Source: Thermoplasmata archaeon (lineage in GTDB: Archaea; Thermoplasmatota; Thermoplasmata; Lutacidiplasmatales; UBA184). From it: a DNA stretch of 18,158 nt. The DNA lies in the NCBI GenBank assembly GCA_030039995.1, contig JASHUL010000024.1:1-18158 (forward strand). Direction: 5' to 3'. The notes below the pieces were generated by a model. That model was not told the DNA's origin, made no database searches, and saw only the letters and a list, made by a program, of their open reading frames with translations. A program made the position numbers and the translations under genes. Within the stretch, counting starts at the first letter, position 1. Every line of letters starts with the position of its first letter. This document shows positions 6,847 through 13,268 of this stretch, piece by piece.

Positions 6847-6894
6847 ACCGAGGCGGTCGAGCGTCGGCCGAAACCCTTTCTCCCACTGAGGGGC

Positions 6895-6911
6895 GCCCGC
6901 CCCGCGCGGGC
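6895..6911. terminator. Terminator-like hairpin between convergent genes
   Basis: GCCCGC (6895-6900) and GCGGGC (6906-6911) form a 6-bp GC stem with a 5-nt loop. It lies in the 66-bp gap between the convergent membrane-protein and ThiI genes. A pyrimidine tract, CCCTTTCTCCC, is at about 6874-6884. There is no clear oligo-T run after the stem, so this is a weak call. Confidence 0.25.
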
Positions 6912-6912
6912 C

Positions 6913-7539
6913 CTACAAGATCACCGACTTTCGAACGCAGTCATCGATGATCTGGTCGACGTCCAGGAGCTCCTCCTCGCGGAGGATCTGGACCAAGTTC
7001 GAGCGGGTGGCGGGCTTGTCGGGGACCGCCTGACAGCAGACACCGGGCCGGGTCGAGATCCCGTACGTCCCGAGCTCCTTCGCGACCGCCTCGATCTCCT
7101 GCTTGTCGAAGCCGATCAGAGGGCGGACGATCGGGAGCCGCACGGACGCGGTCGCGCTGTGCATGTTCGACAGCGTCTGCGACGCCACTTGGCCGAGTGC
7201 TTCTCCCGTGACCAGGAACGAGGCGCCCTCGCGTTCCGCGATCCGCTCCGCCGACCGCCACATGAACCGCCGGCAGAGGACGCAGCCGACGTGCCGGTCC
7301 GTGGTCCGCATCAACGTCGTCTGGGTGGAGCCGTGCGGCACGACGTAGAGCGGGATCGGCTGGCCGTACCGCGCGCGGAGAAGACCGAGGTGGTCGACCA
7401 CCTTCTCGAGCGGAGAGTCGTCCGTGAACGGCCGATTGTCCATGTGCACGGCGACCATCTCGTACCCCTGGCGGAGCATCAGATGGATCGCGACGGGCGA
7501 GTCGATGCCCCCGCTCATCAGCATCACTCCGCGCGTCAT
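6913..7539 (-). CDS. ThiI-type PP-loop tRNA sulfurtransferase lacking the THUMP domain
   Basis: A 208-residue PP-loop ATPase closely resembling the C-terminal catalytic domain of ThiI, which makes 4-thiouridine at position 8 of tRNA. Motifs: SGGIDS (9-14) for ATP pyrophosphate binding, CVLC (86-89), TGEALGQVASQT (111-122) and VCCQAVPDKPAT (167-178). Known methanogen ThiI uses a CxxC pair plus a later Cys to hold an Fe-S cluster; the equivalents here would be C86, C89 and C168 or C169. Full-length ThiI has about 170 N-terminal residues of NFLD-THUMP that bind tRNA. These are absent, and the sequence upstream of the ATG is promoter plus a divergent gene, so this is not a mis-called start. The protein may need a separate THUMP partner or act on another substrate. 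Confidence 0.85.
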   Translation of the reverse strand: MTRGVMLMSGGIDSPVAIHLMLRQGYEMVAVHMDNRPFTDDSPLEKVVDHLGLLRARYGQPIPLYVVPHGSTQTTLMRTTDRHVGCVLCRRFMWRSAERIAEREGASFLVTGEALGQVASQTLSNMHSATASVRLPIVRPLIGFDKQEIEAVAKELGTYGISTRPGVCCQAVPDKPATRSNLVQILREEELLDVDQIIDDCVRKSVIL

Positions 7540-7561
7540 CGAGACCGGTTCACCCCGGGCC

Positions 7562-7615
7562 CGGTATTTACCTCTCGCGCTCGCGGACCGTCGGCCCAGC
7601 CGGAGGTAAATACCG
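7562..7615. promoter_or_regulatory. Mirror-image divergent promoter (13-bp perfect inverted repeat containing two TATA boxes)
   Basis: CGGTATTTACCTC (7562-7574) and its exact reverse complement GAGGTAAATACCG (7603-7615) face outward, separated by 28 bp. Each arm reads GAGG-TAAATA-CC towards its own gene. The right-hand TAAATA (7607-7612) begins 27 nt before the GTG of the hydrolase (7634). The left-hand TAAATA (7570-7565 on minus) begins 31 nt before the ATG of ThiI (7539). Both distances fit TATA boxes of leaderless or nearly leaderless archaeal transcripts, with GAGG in the BRE position. Confidence 0.75.
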
Positions 7616-7633
7616 CACGCGGGTCGATGCGCC

Positions 7634-8455
7634 GTGACGGACGGGGTGCCTTCGAGCCTCGGACTCCACAGCCGCGACGAGGGACACGGACCGGTCGTAC
7701 TGCTCTTGCACGGCGTCGGTCTGAGCCACACCGTCTGGCGGGACGTGCTCCCTGCCTTGGCGCGGGAGTTCCGGGTGATCGCGCCCGACCTGAGAGGCCA
7801 CGGCCGAAGTGCCGCCCCGCCGGACGCGACCTACGGATTCCCCGAGCTCGAGGCGGACCTCTTGGGCCTCCTCGACCGGAAGGAGGTCGACGGGGCGTAC
7901 GTCGTCGGTCACTCCGGCGGTGCGCTCCTCGCGCTACGATTCGCGCTCGACCATCCGGAACGCGTTCGCGGTCTCGTGATGATCTCGGGGTCGGCGTACA
8001 CCGACGCGCATACGCGGTCGGTCGCGCAGCGGTGGACGGAGACGTACCAACGAGAGGGACCGGACGCGTTCGGGTTGCGCATTCTCAAGGACCTCTACTA
8101 TCCGGACTGGATCGAGGCGCACCTCGACTTTGCGGACCAAGTGCGCGCGGCCGTCCAACGTCAGGACCTCGGGCCGGCTACCCGATGGAGCGACGCGATG
8201 TCGAAGTTCGACGAGAAGGCCCGGGTCCCCGGCCTCAAGGTTCCCACGCTCATCGTCCAAGCGATGGACGACCAGGTCGTCGATGCCTCGCACGGCCGGA
8301 TCCTTCGTCAGTCGATCCCCGGAGCCCAGATCCGCATCCTCGCCGAGACCGGCCACATGGTGCCGCTCGAACGGCCGAACGAGACGACGGAAGCGATCGC
8401 CGGTTTCGTTCGCGCCGCCGAGGCCGCTCGGACCGGGGCGGCCGCGGGGACGTAG
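7634..8455 (+). CDS. Alpha/beta-hydrolase fold protein
   Basis: A 273-residue single-domain alpha/beta hydrolase of the esterase / haloperoxidase-like class. The oxyanion-hole HGVG is at 26-29 after LLL, and DLRGHGRS is at 52-59. The nucleophile elbow GHSGG (92-96) gives S94. The acid is probably D213 in AMDDQVVD, and the catalytic histidine is H241 in TGHMVPLE. A cap region of helices lies at about 125-195. No signal peptide is visible, so it should be cytoplasmic. The start is GTG at 7634, placed 22 nt after a strong TATA box, so the mRNA is probably leaderless. The substrate is not predictable. It is divergent from ThiI, with no obvious functional tie. Confidence 0.88.
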   Translation: MTDGVPSSLGLHSRDEGHGPVVLLLHGVGLSHTVWRDVLPALAREFRVIAPDLRGHGRSAAPPDATYGFPELEADLLGLLDRKEVDGAYVVGHSGGALLALRFALDHPERVRGLVMISGSAYTDAHTRSVAQRWTETYQREGPDAFGLRILKDLYYPDWIEAHLDFADQVRAAVQRQDLGPATRWSDAMSKFDEKARVPGLKVPTLIVQAMDDQVVDASHGRILRQSIPGAQIRILAETGHMVPLERPNETTEAIAGFVRAAEAARTGAAAGT

Positions 8456-8471
8456 GGCGCTCGGGCGCGCG

Positions 8472-8479
8472 CTTATCAA
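8472..8479 (+). promoter_or_regulatory. TATA-like box for the coiled-coil mini-protein
   Basis: CTTATCAA at 8472-8479 begins about 30 nt before the ATG at 8502 and is the only AT-rich patch in the 46-bp spacer. Its spacing fits a leaderless transcript. Confidence 0.4.
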
Positions 8480-8501
8480 GCTCTCCGACGATTCCGGAGC
8501 G

Positions 8502-8675
8502 ATGGCGACGGACGACCCCGCCGAGATGGCGGCGCGACTGGCCCAGCTCGAGAAGGACCTTCGCGACCTTCGGGTCCGGCTCGCGCTGCTCGAGAAACAG
8601 CTCGACCCGCGGTCCGAACACCCTTCCGACCGTACCGCAGTGCGCGAGAAGGTCGCGTACGACTGGCAGGCGTAG
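8502..8675 (+). CDS. Small coiled-coil protein, 57 aa
   Basis: A 57-residue charged protein starting MATDDPAEMAARLAQLEKDL. Residues about 9-33 form a clear heptad-type coiled coil with Leu at regular spacing (LAQLEKDLRDLRVRLALLEKQL). The tail contains VREKVAYDWQA. Coding is supported by the amphipathic pattern, by its own TATA-like element about 30 nt upstream, and by tight spacing: its stop (8673-8675) is 2 bp before the Nudix start at 8678. Function is unknown; such short coiled coils often act as oligomerisation or adaptor peptides, but nothing specific can be claimed. Confidence 0.6.
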   Translation: MATDDPAEMAARLAQLEKDLRDLRVRLALLEKQLDPRSEHPSDRTAVREKVAYDWQA

Positions 8676-8677
8676 CC

Positions 8678-9349
8678 GTGCCGCCCGGCCCGGCGGGACC
8701 CGCCGACTCGGCGTCCGCGACGACGGCCGAACTCCTCGCCCGCTTTCCTGAGGTCGCGCCGCCCGTGGCGACCGCGGGTGCCGCGGTCACGATCGTGCTG
8801 CGGGACGGTGCGAGCGACGTCGAGACCCTCCTGATCGAGCGGACGGAACGGCCCACCGACCCCGCTTCGGGGCAGGTCGCATTTCCGGGGGGCCGCGTCG
8901 AGGACTCGGACGGCTCGCTGCTCGCGACCGCGTTGCGCGAACTCGAGGAGGAGGTCGGGCTGACGGAATCGGACCTCCGGGCTCCGCCCCGATACGTGAG
9001 CACGGAGCACGCGGTCCGGTTCGGGGTCCGCGTGGGCGTCTTCGCGGCGGCGCTCGGAGCCGATACGAACCCGCCGACCGTGCTGAGCGAGGACGAGGTC
9101 GCGCACGTATTCTGGCTTCCGAGGTCCGCGCTGACCGAGACCCGGCGAGTGCACCGAGAGACCGGCCTCGGCCTCGTCGAGGTCCCGGCCACCGTCTTCG
9201 AGGGCCACATTCTCTGGGGATTCACCCGGCGCGTGCTCCGGAACTTCTTCGGACTTCCCTCCGAGGACGAGTCCGGGGGACCGGCGTTCGCCCCCGACCC
9301 GTCGCGGGGCCGCGGGGGCGACGCGGACGCGAGCCGCCGACAGGGATGA
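8678..9349 (+). CDS. Nudix hydrolase, CoA pyrophosphatase (NudL/NUDT7)-like
   Basis: A 223-residue Nudix protein. The Nudix box spans about residues 72-95 (GRVEDSDGSLLATAL, then RELEEEVGL), with the REUxEExGU core intact. The upstream segment LLIERTERPTDPASGQVAFP then GG resembles the CoA-family signature of NudL/NUDT7 proteins, in which a Leu/Arg segment precedes GQVAFPGG. The G-x5-E glutamate is replaced, as is common in that subfamily. The likely reaction is hydrolysis of CoA or acyl-CoA to 3',5'-ADP and phosphopantetheine derivatives, so it could trim the CoA pool fed by the upstream acyl-CoA genes. The N-terminal 20 residues are Ala/Pro-rich, and the C-terminal 30 residues are low-complexity Gly/Asp/Arg. 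The start is GTG at 8678. Confidence 0.82.
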   Translation: MPPGPAGPADSASATTAELLARFPEVAPPVATAGAAVTIVLRDGASDVETLLIERTERPTDPASGQVAFPGGRVEDSDGSLLATALRELEEEVGLTESDLRAPPRYVSTEHAVRFGVRVGVFAAALGADTNPPTVLSEDEVAHVFWLPRSALTETRRVHRETGLGLVEVPATVFEGHILWGFTRRVLRNFFGLPSEDESGGPAFAPDPSRGRGGDADASRRQG

Positions 9350-9370
9350 GGGCGCCGCGCGGTCGCTGAG

Positions 9371-9377
9371 GCTATCT
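9371..9377 (+). promoter_or_regulatory. Weak TATA-like box for the zinc-protein operon
   Basis: GCTATCT at 9371-9377 begins 29 nt before the GTG at 9400 in the 50-bp spacer after the Nudix gene. Position fits a leaderless promoter, but the sequence is a poor TATA match. Confidence 0.3.
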
Positions 9378-9399
9378 GGGTCGCCCCGCTCGCGCGGAC

Positions 9400-9630
9400 G
9401 TGCCGTTAACCCGCCGCCGTCGGTTGCTGTGCCCGAAGTGCGGAAGTTCGTTCGACTACGAGTTCATCCCCGGCGCGTCGGTGACGGCGATCCGGCTCGG
9501 CAACTCTCGGTACATGCGCTGCCCGATCTGCCACCGGTACTCCGTGTTCAAGATGACCGGCCCGGAGGCGGTGCCGACGCCCGCGAGCGTCCCCGCGGCG
9601 GAGGGTAGTCCGCCACCCGCCGCGCCGTGA
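9400..9630 (+). CDS. Small two-CxxC zinc-ribbon protein
   Basis: A 76-residue protein with two CxxC knuckles: LCPKCGSSFDYEF (C11, C14) and RCPICHRYSVFKM (C41, C44). This is the layout of a four-cysteine zinc ribbon with a beta-rich middle (ASVTAIRLGNSRYM). The N-terminus is strongly basic (TRRRRL) and the last 24 residues are Pro/Ala-rich. It could bind nucleic acid or protein; no family assignment is made. The stop overlaps the GTG of the next small membrane protein (GTGA at 9627-9630), so the two are translationally coupled and probably work together. Confidence 0.75.
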   Translation: MPLTRRRRLLCPKCGSSFDYEFIPGASVTAIRLGNSRYMRCPICHRYSVFKMTGPEAVPTPASVPAAEGSPPPAAP

Positions 9631-9860
9631 GCGAGCCCATCGGCGCGCCCCGAGCGGTCCCTCGCTACAGCGACGTCGGGGTCACCTTGCGGTGGCTCGC
9701 GGTCGCTCTCCCCGTCCTCGGGGCCTCGGTCCTCCTCGCGCTCGTGGTCTCCCGTCCGGAAACCGCGCTCCTCGTCGGGCTCACCGGCGCGGCCGCGTCC
9801 GCGGGCGTCCTTTTCTCGGGTCTCTGGTTCGCGCGGGTCCGGCGCGTGCCCGACGCGTGA
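9627..9860 (+). CDS. Small two-helix membrane protein
   Basis: A 77-residue protein with two hydrophobic helices at about 21-42 (LRWLAVALPVLGASVLLALV) and 47-69 (ALLVGLTGAAASAGVLFSGL), joined by a short loop (SRPET). The end VRRVPDA is basic, suggesting both termini are cytoplasmic. The start GTG overlaps the stop of the zinc-ribbon gene by 4 nt. Function is unknown; pairing of a soluble zinc protein with a membrane hairpin suggests a small membrane-attached complex, which is inference only. Confidence 0.7.
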   Translation: MSEPIGAPRAVPRYSDVGVTLRWLAVALPVLGASVLLALVVSRPETALLVGLTGAAASAGVLFSGLWFARVRRVPDA

Positions 9861-9925
9861 CCGGACCGCCCGCGTTCGACCACCGCGGCCTTCGAGGGCG
9901 AGTCGGGCGAAATCGCCGGCGCATC

Positions 9926-9946
9926 ATTTAAATACCAATTTAAATA
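9926..9946 (+). promoter_or_regulatory. Tandem TATA boxes in front of the TBP gene
   Basis: ATTTAAATA occurs twice, at 9926-9934 and 9938-9946, with a 12-bp period (close to one helical turn). The second box begins 29 nt before the TTG start at 9967, the distance expected for a leaderless mRNA. The first is 12 bp further upstream and could be an alternative promoter or a second binding site. This is the most AT-rich stretch in the window. The ATTTAAAT core is palindromic, so TBP could bind in either direction. The upstream box continues as TAAATACC, the same core as in the divergent promoter at 7562-7615. Confidence 0.8.
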
Positions 9947-9966
9947 GTCCCGCGCCGGGGATTCCT

Positions 9967-10515
9967 TTGGTCAAGATACGGATCGAGAACGTTGTCGCAT
10001 CGACCTCCCTCGGGGACGAGCTCGACCTTCAGTCGATCGCCCTCGGTCTGGACGGGGCCGAGTACGAGCCCGAACAGTTCCCCGGACTGATCTACCGCTT
10101 GAAGCAGCCGAAGACCGCGATCCTCCTGTTCCGATCCGGAAAGGTCGTCTGCACCGGCGCGAAGAGCATGCACGAGGTCGAAGAGTCGATCCACACCGTC
10201 GCCGCGCAGATCAAGAAAGGCGGCCAGAAGATCAACATGAAGCCGAAGATCGAGGTCCAGAACATCGTCGCGAGCTCGGACCTCGAGAGCGAGATCAACC
10301 TCAACGCGATCGCGGTGACGCTCGGCCTCGACCGGGTCGAGTACGAGCCCGAACAGTTCCCGGGGTTGGTCTGCCGCATCGACGACCCGAAGGTCGTCGT
10401 GCTGCTGTTCGGCAGCGGCAAGCTGGTCTGCACCGGCGCGCGTAAGCCGTCGGACGTCGAGGTCGCGGTCAAGAAGATCACGAAGGAGCTCCAGGGCGCG
10501 GGTCTCCTGCGCTGA
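9967..10515 (+). CDS. tbp: TATA-box-binding protein (archaeal TBP)
   Basis: A 182-residue archaeal TBP, the general transcription factor that bends promoter DNA and recruits TFB and RNA polymerase. The two direct repeats are plain: IRIENVVASTSLGDELDLQS with FPGLIYRLKQPKTAILLF in repeat 1, and IEVQNIVASSDLESEINLNA with FPGLVCRIDDPKVVVLLF in repeat 2. Paired phenylalanines F38/F55 and F131/F148 are the usual DNA-kinking residues, and both repeats have SGKxVCTGA. There is no long acidic C-terminal tail. The start is TTG at 9967; no ATG or GTG gives a better N-terminus, and the repeat starts immediately after it. It is followed 21 bp later by the TatD-like gene with no new TATA element, so co-transcription is likely. 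Confidence 0.97.
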   Translation: MVKIRIENVVASTSLGDELDLQSIALGLDGAEYEPEQFPGLIYRLKQPKTAILLFRSGKVVCTGAKSMHEVEESIHTVAAQIKKGGQKINMKPKIEVQNIVASSDLESEINLNAIAVTLGLDRVEYEPEQFPGLVCRIDDPKVVVLLFGSGKLVCTGARKPSDVEVAVKKITKELQGAGLLR

Positions 10516-10536
10516 GCCGGGGCCCGGGACCTCCGC

Positions 10537-11409
10537 GTGCCCCTGCCGCGCGGCCTCCCGGTCGTGGACCATCACTGCCATCTCTCGCCCTCGGGCGAGG
10601 GGGTCGACGCGGCCCGGCGATTCGCGCGGGCGGGAGGCACTCACCTGTTCCTGACCACGCAGAGCTACACGCCCGACCCTCCGCGGACGCTGGAGGACTA
10701 TCGGGCCCAGTTCGAGACGACCGAACGGCTTGCCGAGCGGGTGCGCGGCGAGACGGGGCTCGGGGTGTTCGTAGTCCTCGCCCCGTACCCGATCGACCTG
10801 GTCGCGGCCGTCGCGGCGGTGGGGCCGTCCGCGGCGGTCGATGCCCATCGGGCCGCCCTCGACCTCGCCGGTCGTTGGGTACGGGAACGTCGCGCGGTCG
10901 CCCTCGGCGAGGTCGGTCGCGCGCACTTTCCGGTACCCCCGGAGGTTGCCCCTCTCATCGAGGAGACATTCCGGTACGCCTTCGCGGTCGCGCACGACGC
11001 GGACTGTCCGATCGTGGTCCACTCGGCGGACCTCGACCCGACCGGGTTCCGCGAGCTCGCGGCCCGGGCTCGCGAGTCCGGGGTCGAGCCCGGCCGGGTC
11101 GTCAAGCACTTCGCACGCTCGAGGGTCCCGGCGTCCGAGACCGACGGGGTCGTCCCCTCGTACCTGGCGAAGCGGGAGCTGGTCCGACAAGTGGAGCACG
11201 ACCCCGGGCCCTGGTTCCTGGAGACCGACTTCCTCGACGACCCCCGCCGGCCCGGCGCCGTGCTCGACCTCGCCACGGTGCCCCGCCGTGCCGAGGCGAT
11301 CGCCGCCGCGGGGACGGGGGCCGAGGAACGGCTTTCCGTCCCGTTCCTTCGGTCCGTGGAGCAGGTCTATCGCGTGAAGCTCGAGGGCCGGGGCCCGACC
11401 GCACCATGA
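10537..11409 (+). CDS. TatD-like metal-dependent hydrolase (amidohydrolase fold)
   Basis: A 290-residue TIM-barrel metallohydrolase resembling the archaeal branch of TatD (COG1831-type). The metal ligands are recognisable: the HxH pair H13/H15 in VVDHHCHLSP, E125 in ALGEVGR, H162 in VVHSADLD, H191 in VVKHFARS and D231 in LETDFLDD. Relatives are nucleases or phosphodiesterases, but the substrate of this branch is not settled. The start is GTG at 10537. Its stop overlaps the thymidylate kinase ATG (ATGA at 11406-11409), indicating translational coupling, so it is part of a TBP - TatD - kinase transcript. Confidence 0.88.
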   Translation: MPLPRGLPVVDHHCHLSPSGEGVDAARRFARAGGTHLFLTTQSYTPDPPRTLEDYRAQFETTERLAERVRGETGLGVFVVLAPYPIDLVAAVAAVGPSAAVDAHRAALDLAGRWVRERRAVALGEVGRAHFPVPPEVAPLIEETFRYAFAVAHDADCPIVVHSADLDPTGFRELAARARESGVEPGRVVKHFARSRVPASETDGVVPSYLAKRELVRQVEHDPGPWFLETDFLDDPRRPGAVLDLATVPRRAEAIAAAGTGAEERLSVPFLRSVEQVYRVKLEGRGPTAP

Positions 11410-12056
11410 AACGCCGTCCTCCCCGCCGGGGCGTCTACGTCGTCGTGGAGGGGATCGACGGGTCCGGGAAGTCGCGCCTGACGCGCTCACTGGCGGCGTC
11501 GCTACGGAAGCGAGGTTGGTCCGTTGCGGCGCGTCGAGAGCCGCACGACCGTACCCTCGGGGCACTGGCCCAGGCGACGAGTCCCCGCGACCCGTGGACC
11601 GCCGGGGTCTACTTCACGCTCGATCGGATCCTCGCCCATCGGGAGCTCGAGCGGGACCTTCGGACCCACGACGTGGTCGTCTCCGACCGGTCGTTCTACT
11701 CGACCCTGGCCTATCAGGGGAGCGCCCTCCCGGCGACGATGGCTCGCCGGCTCGCCCGACTCCAATCGACCGCGACGACCGTGCCCGATCGCGTCGTCTT
11801 CCTCGCGATCGAGCCGTCGCTCGCCCTCCGTCGACTCGGGGGTCGTTCCTCCTCGCGAGCGCCGCTCGAACGTCGCGCGATCCTCCGCCGCGTCGACCGC
11901 GCGTACCGCCGCATGGCGCATCCACCTCGGTGGATCGTCGTGGACGCTTCGCGAGCCCCCGCGGCGCTCCTCGCCCGCGTGCTCGAGGAACTCACGCCTC
12001 ACCTGCCGCCACGGCCCCGGCGCACGGGCGCCCGGTCGTCGCGACGGCGAACGTGA
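11406..12056 (+). CDS. tmk: Thymidylate kinase (dTMP kinase)
   Basis: A 216-residue P-loop nucleotide kinase that phosphorylates dTMP to dTDP. The Walker A motif is VEGIDGSGKSRL (14-25). An REP motif at 44-46 corresponds to the family's T/R-E-P segment. SDRSFYSTLAYQG (93-105) corresponds to the family's DRY/DRS motif followed by S-x-A-Y-Q, which contacts the nucleotide base. The lid region (LGGRSSSRAPLERR) is Arg-rich. The C-terminal 18 residues are an Arg/Pro-rich tail not needed for the fold. The ATG overlaps the TatD-like stop. It sits just upstream of the Orc1/Cdc6 gene, putting DNA precursor supply beside replication initiation. Confidence 0.92.
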   Translation: MKRRPPRRGVYVVVEGIDGSGKSRLTRSLAASLRKRGWSVAARREPHDRTLGALAQATSPRDPWTAGVYFTLDRILAHRELERDLRTHDVVVSDRSFYSTLAYQGSALPATMARRLARLQSTATTVPDRVVFLAIEPSLALRRLGGRSSSRAPLERRAILRRVDRAYRRMAHPPRWIVVDASRAPAALLARVLEELTPHLPPRPRRTGARSSRRRT

Positions 12057-12060
12057 TATT
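12055..12060 (+). promoter_or_regulatory. TATA-like element overlapping the tmk stop codon, for the Orc1/Cdc6 gene
   Basis: GATATT (12055-12060) overlaps the TGA stop of the thymidylate kinase and begins 32 nt before the ATG at 12087. This fits a leaderless promoter for the initiator gene. No other AT-rich patch is present in the 30-bp spacer. Confidence 0.45.
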
Positions 12061-12086
12061 GCCGAGGCCGGTGCCCCGAGTCCTCG

Positions 12087-13244
12087 ATGAGCGCCCCGGC
12101 ACGGATCCTGGTCAAGGAGGAGACCCTCGACCCGTCGTATCTCCCCCCTCGGCTCGTCCATCGCGAGACCGAGCTGGGGTTGCTCACCAAGCGGTTCCGC
12201 GAGGGGCTCGCGAAGGGACTGCCGTTCCACTGCCTCGTCACGGGTGGTGTCGGGAGCGGGAAGACCGCCTTAGTCCGCCGGTTGGGCGCGGACCTCGAGC
12301 GGGCGGGCCGGTTCCACGACCTGCCGGTCCGGGTCGCCTACGTCAACTGTTGGCGACGCGCGAGCGACCGCACCGTCATGCTCGACCTTCTGCACCTCGT
12401 GAAGGTCTCGCTCCCCGACCGGGGGTACAGCCTGTCGGAGATGCTCGACGTCTTCGAACAGGGGATCCGCCGGGTCCCGCAGCATCTCGTGATCCTGCTT
12501 GACGAGGCGGCAGCGCTCGTGAAAGGCGAGACCAAGCTCGTCTACCTGCTCTCCCGCTCGAGGGAGGTCGAGCTCGGCTCGATCTCGCTCGTCCTCGTGG
12601 CGGCGGAAGACCTCTTCCCGTACCTGGACGCGCCCAGCCGGTCGAGCTTCGGGGTCACGCACCGGATCGCGCTCGAGCCGTACGACCGGGCCGCGCTGGT
12701 CGACATCCTCGAGGAGCGGGCCCGCCTCGCGCTCCGACCGGGGAGTTTCGACCGGGAGGTGCTCGACCAGGTCGCCCGCGTCGCGGCGCCGAGCGGCGAC
12801 GCCCGGTTCGCGCTCGAGATCCTCAATGGGGCCGCCCACGCCGCCGAAGACGCGGGGTCGGAGGCAATCGTCGCCGAGCACGTGCGCCGAGCGAAGGGGT
12901 CCCTGCTCCCGACGGTCAGTGAGTCCCACCTCGAAGCGCTCTCGGTGAACCAGCTCGGCGTGCTGCTGGCGATCTCCCGCTCGCTCAAGCGGCGCGGCGC
13001 GGCGGTCCCGAGCCAGAAGCTCCGATCGACGCACGCCGCGCTCGTCGAGGAGCTCGGAGCGCCCCCGATGAGCCGTACGACGTTCTGGCGGACCCTGAAG
13101 GAGCTGGAACGAGAAGGGCTCGTGACGCTCGAGACCGGCGCTTCGGGCGAGTCGAGCCAGGTCGGCATGGACGAGCTCCCCGCCAGCCTCCTCACGACGC
13201 TCCTGGAAGAACGCACGGGCGGGGCGCGCGCTCGCAAACCCTAA
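12087..13244 (+). CDS. Orc1/Cdc6-family replication initiator (AAA+ ATPase)
   Basis: A 385-residue AAA+ protein of the archaeal origin-recognition family, which binds origin DNA and loads MCM. The N-terminal LDPSYLPPRLVHRETELGLL (14-33) is the family's typical lead-in. Walker A is TGGVGSGKTALVRR (52-65) and Walker B is LVILLDEAAAL (134-144). The sensor-2 region is APSGDARFALEIL (234-246) with R240. From about 280 a winged-helix DNA-binding domain follows, ending with RTTFWRTLKELEREGLV as its recognition helix and wing. The length is normal. The start ATG at 12087 is preceded by a TATA-like element on the tmk stop. No origin-recognition-box repeats are evident nearby, so this may be a non-origin-linked paralogue. 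Confidence 0.92.
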   Translation: MSAPARILVKEETLDPSYLPPRLVHRETELGLLTKRFREGLAKGLPFHCLVTGGVGSGKTALVRRLGADLERAGRFHDLPVRVAYVNCWRRASDRTVMLDLLHLVKVSLPDRGYSLSEMLDVFEQGIRRVPQHLVILLDEAAALVKGETKLVYLLSRSREVELGSISLVLVAAEDLFPYLDAPSRSSFGVTHRIALEPYDRAALVDILEERARLALRPGSFDREVLDQVARVAAPSGDARFALEILNGAAHAAEDAGSEAIVAEHVRRAKGSLLPTVSESHLEALSVNQLGVLLAISRSLKRRGAAVPSQKLRSTHAALVEELGAPPMSRTTFWRTLKELEREGLVTLETGASGESSQVGMDELPASLLTTLLEERTGGARARKP

Positions 13245-13247
13245 AAC
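13241..13247 (+). promoter_or_regulatory. TATA-like element overlapping the Orc1/Cdc6 stop codon, for lipoyl synthase
   Basis: CTAAAAC at 13241-13247 contains the TAA stop of the initiator gene (13242-13244) and begins 28 nt before the GTG start at 13269. The position is what a leaderless archaeal promoter needs. Confidence 0.5.
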
Positions 13248-13268
13248 GAGCGTCCGGGTCGGAATTCC

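Noticed and set aside
9940..11565. 541-codon minus-strand frame opposite TBP, TatD and tmk
   Set aside because: It spans three real genes and two promoters and has no coherent protein features.
12057..12086. Replication origin next to the Orc1/Cdc6 gene
   Set aside because: The spacer is only 30 bp, has no ORB-type repeats and no unwinding element; the AT-rich bases are explained as a TATA box.
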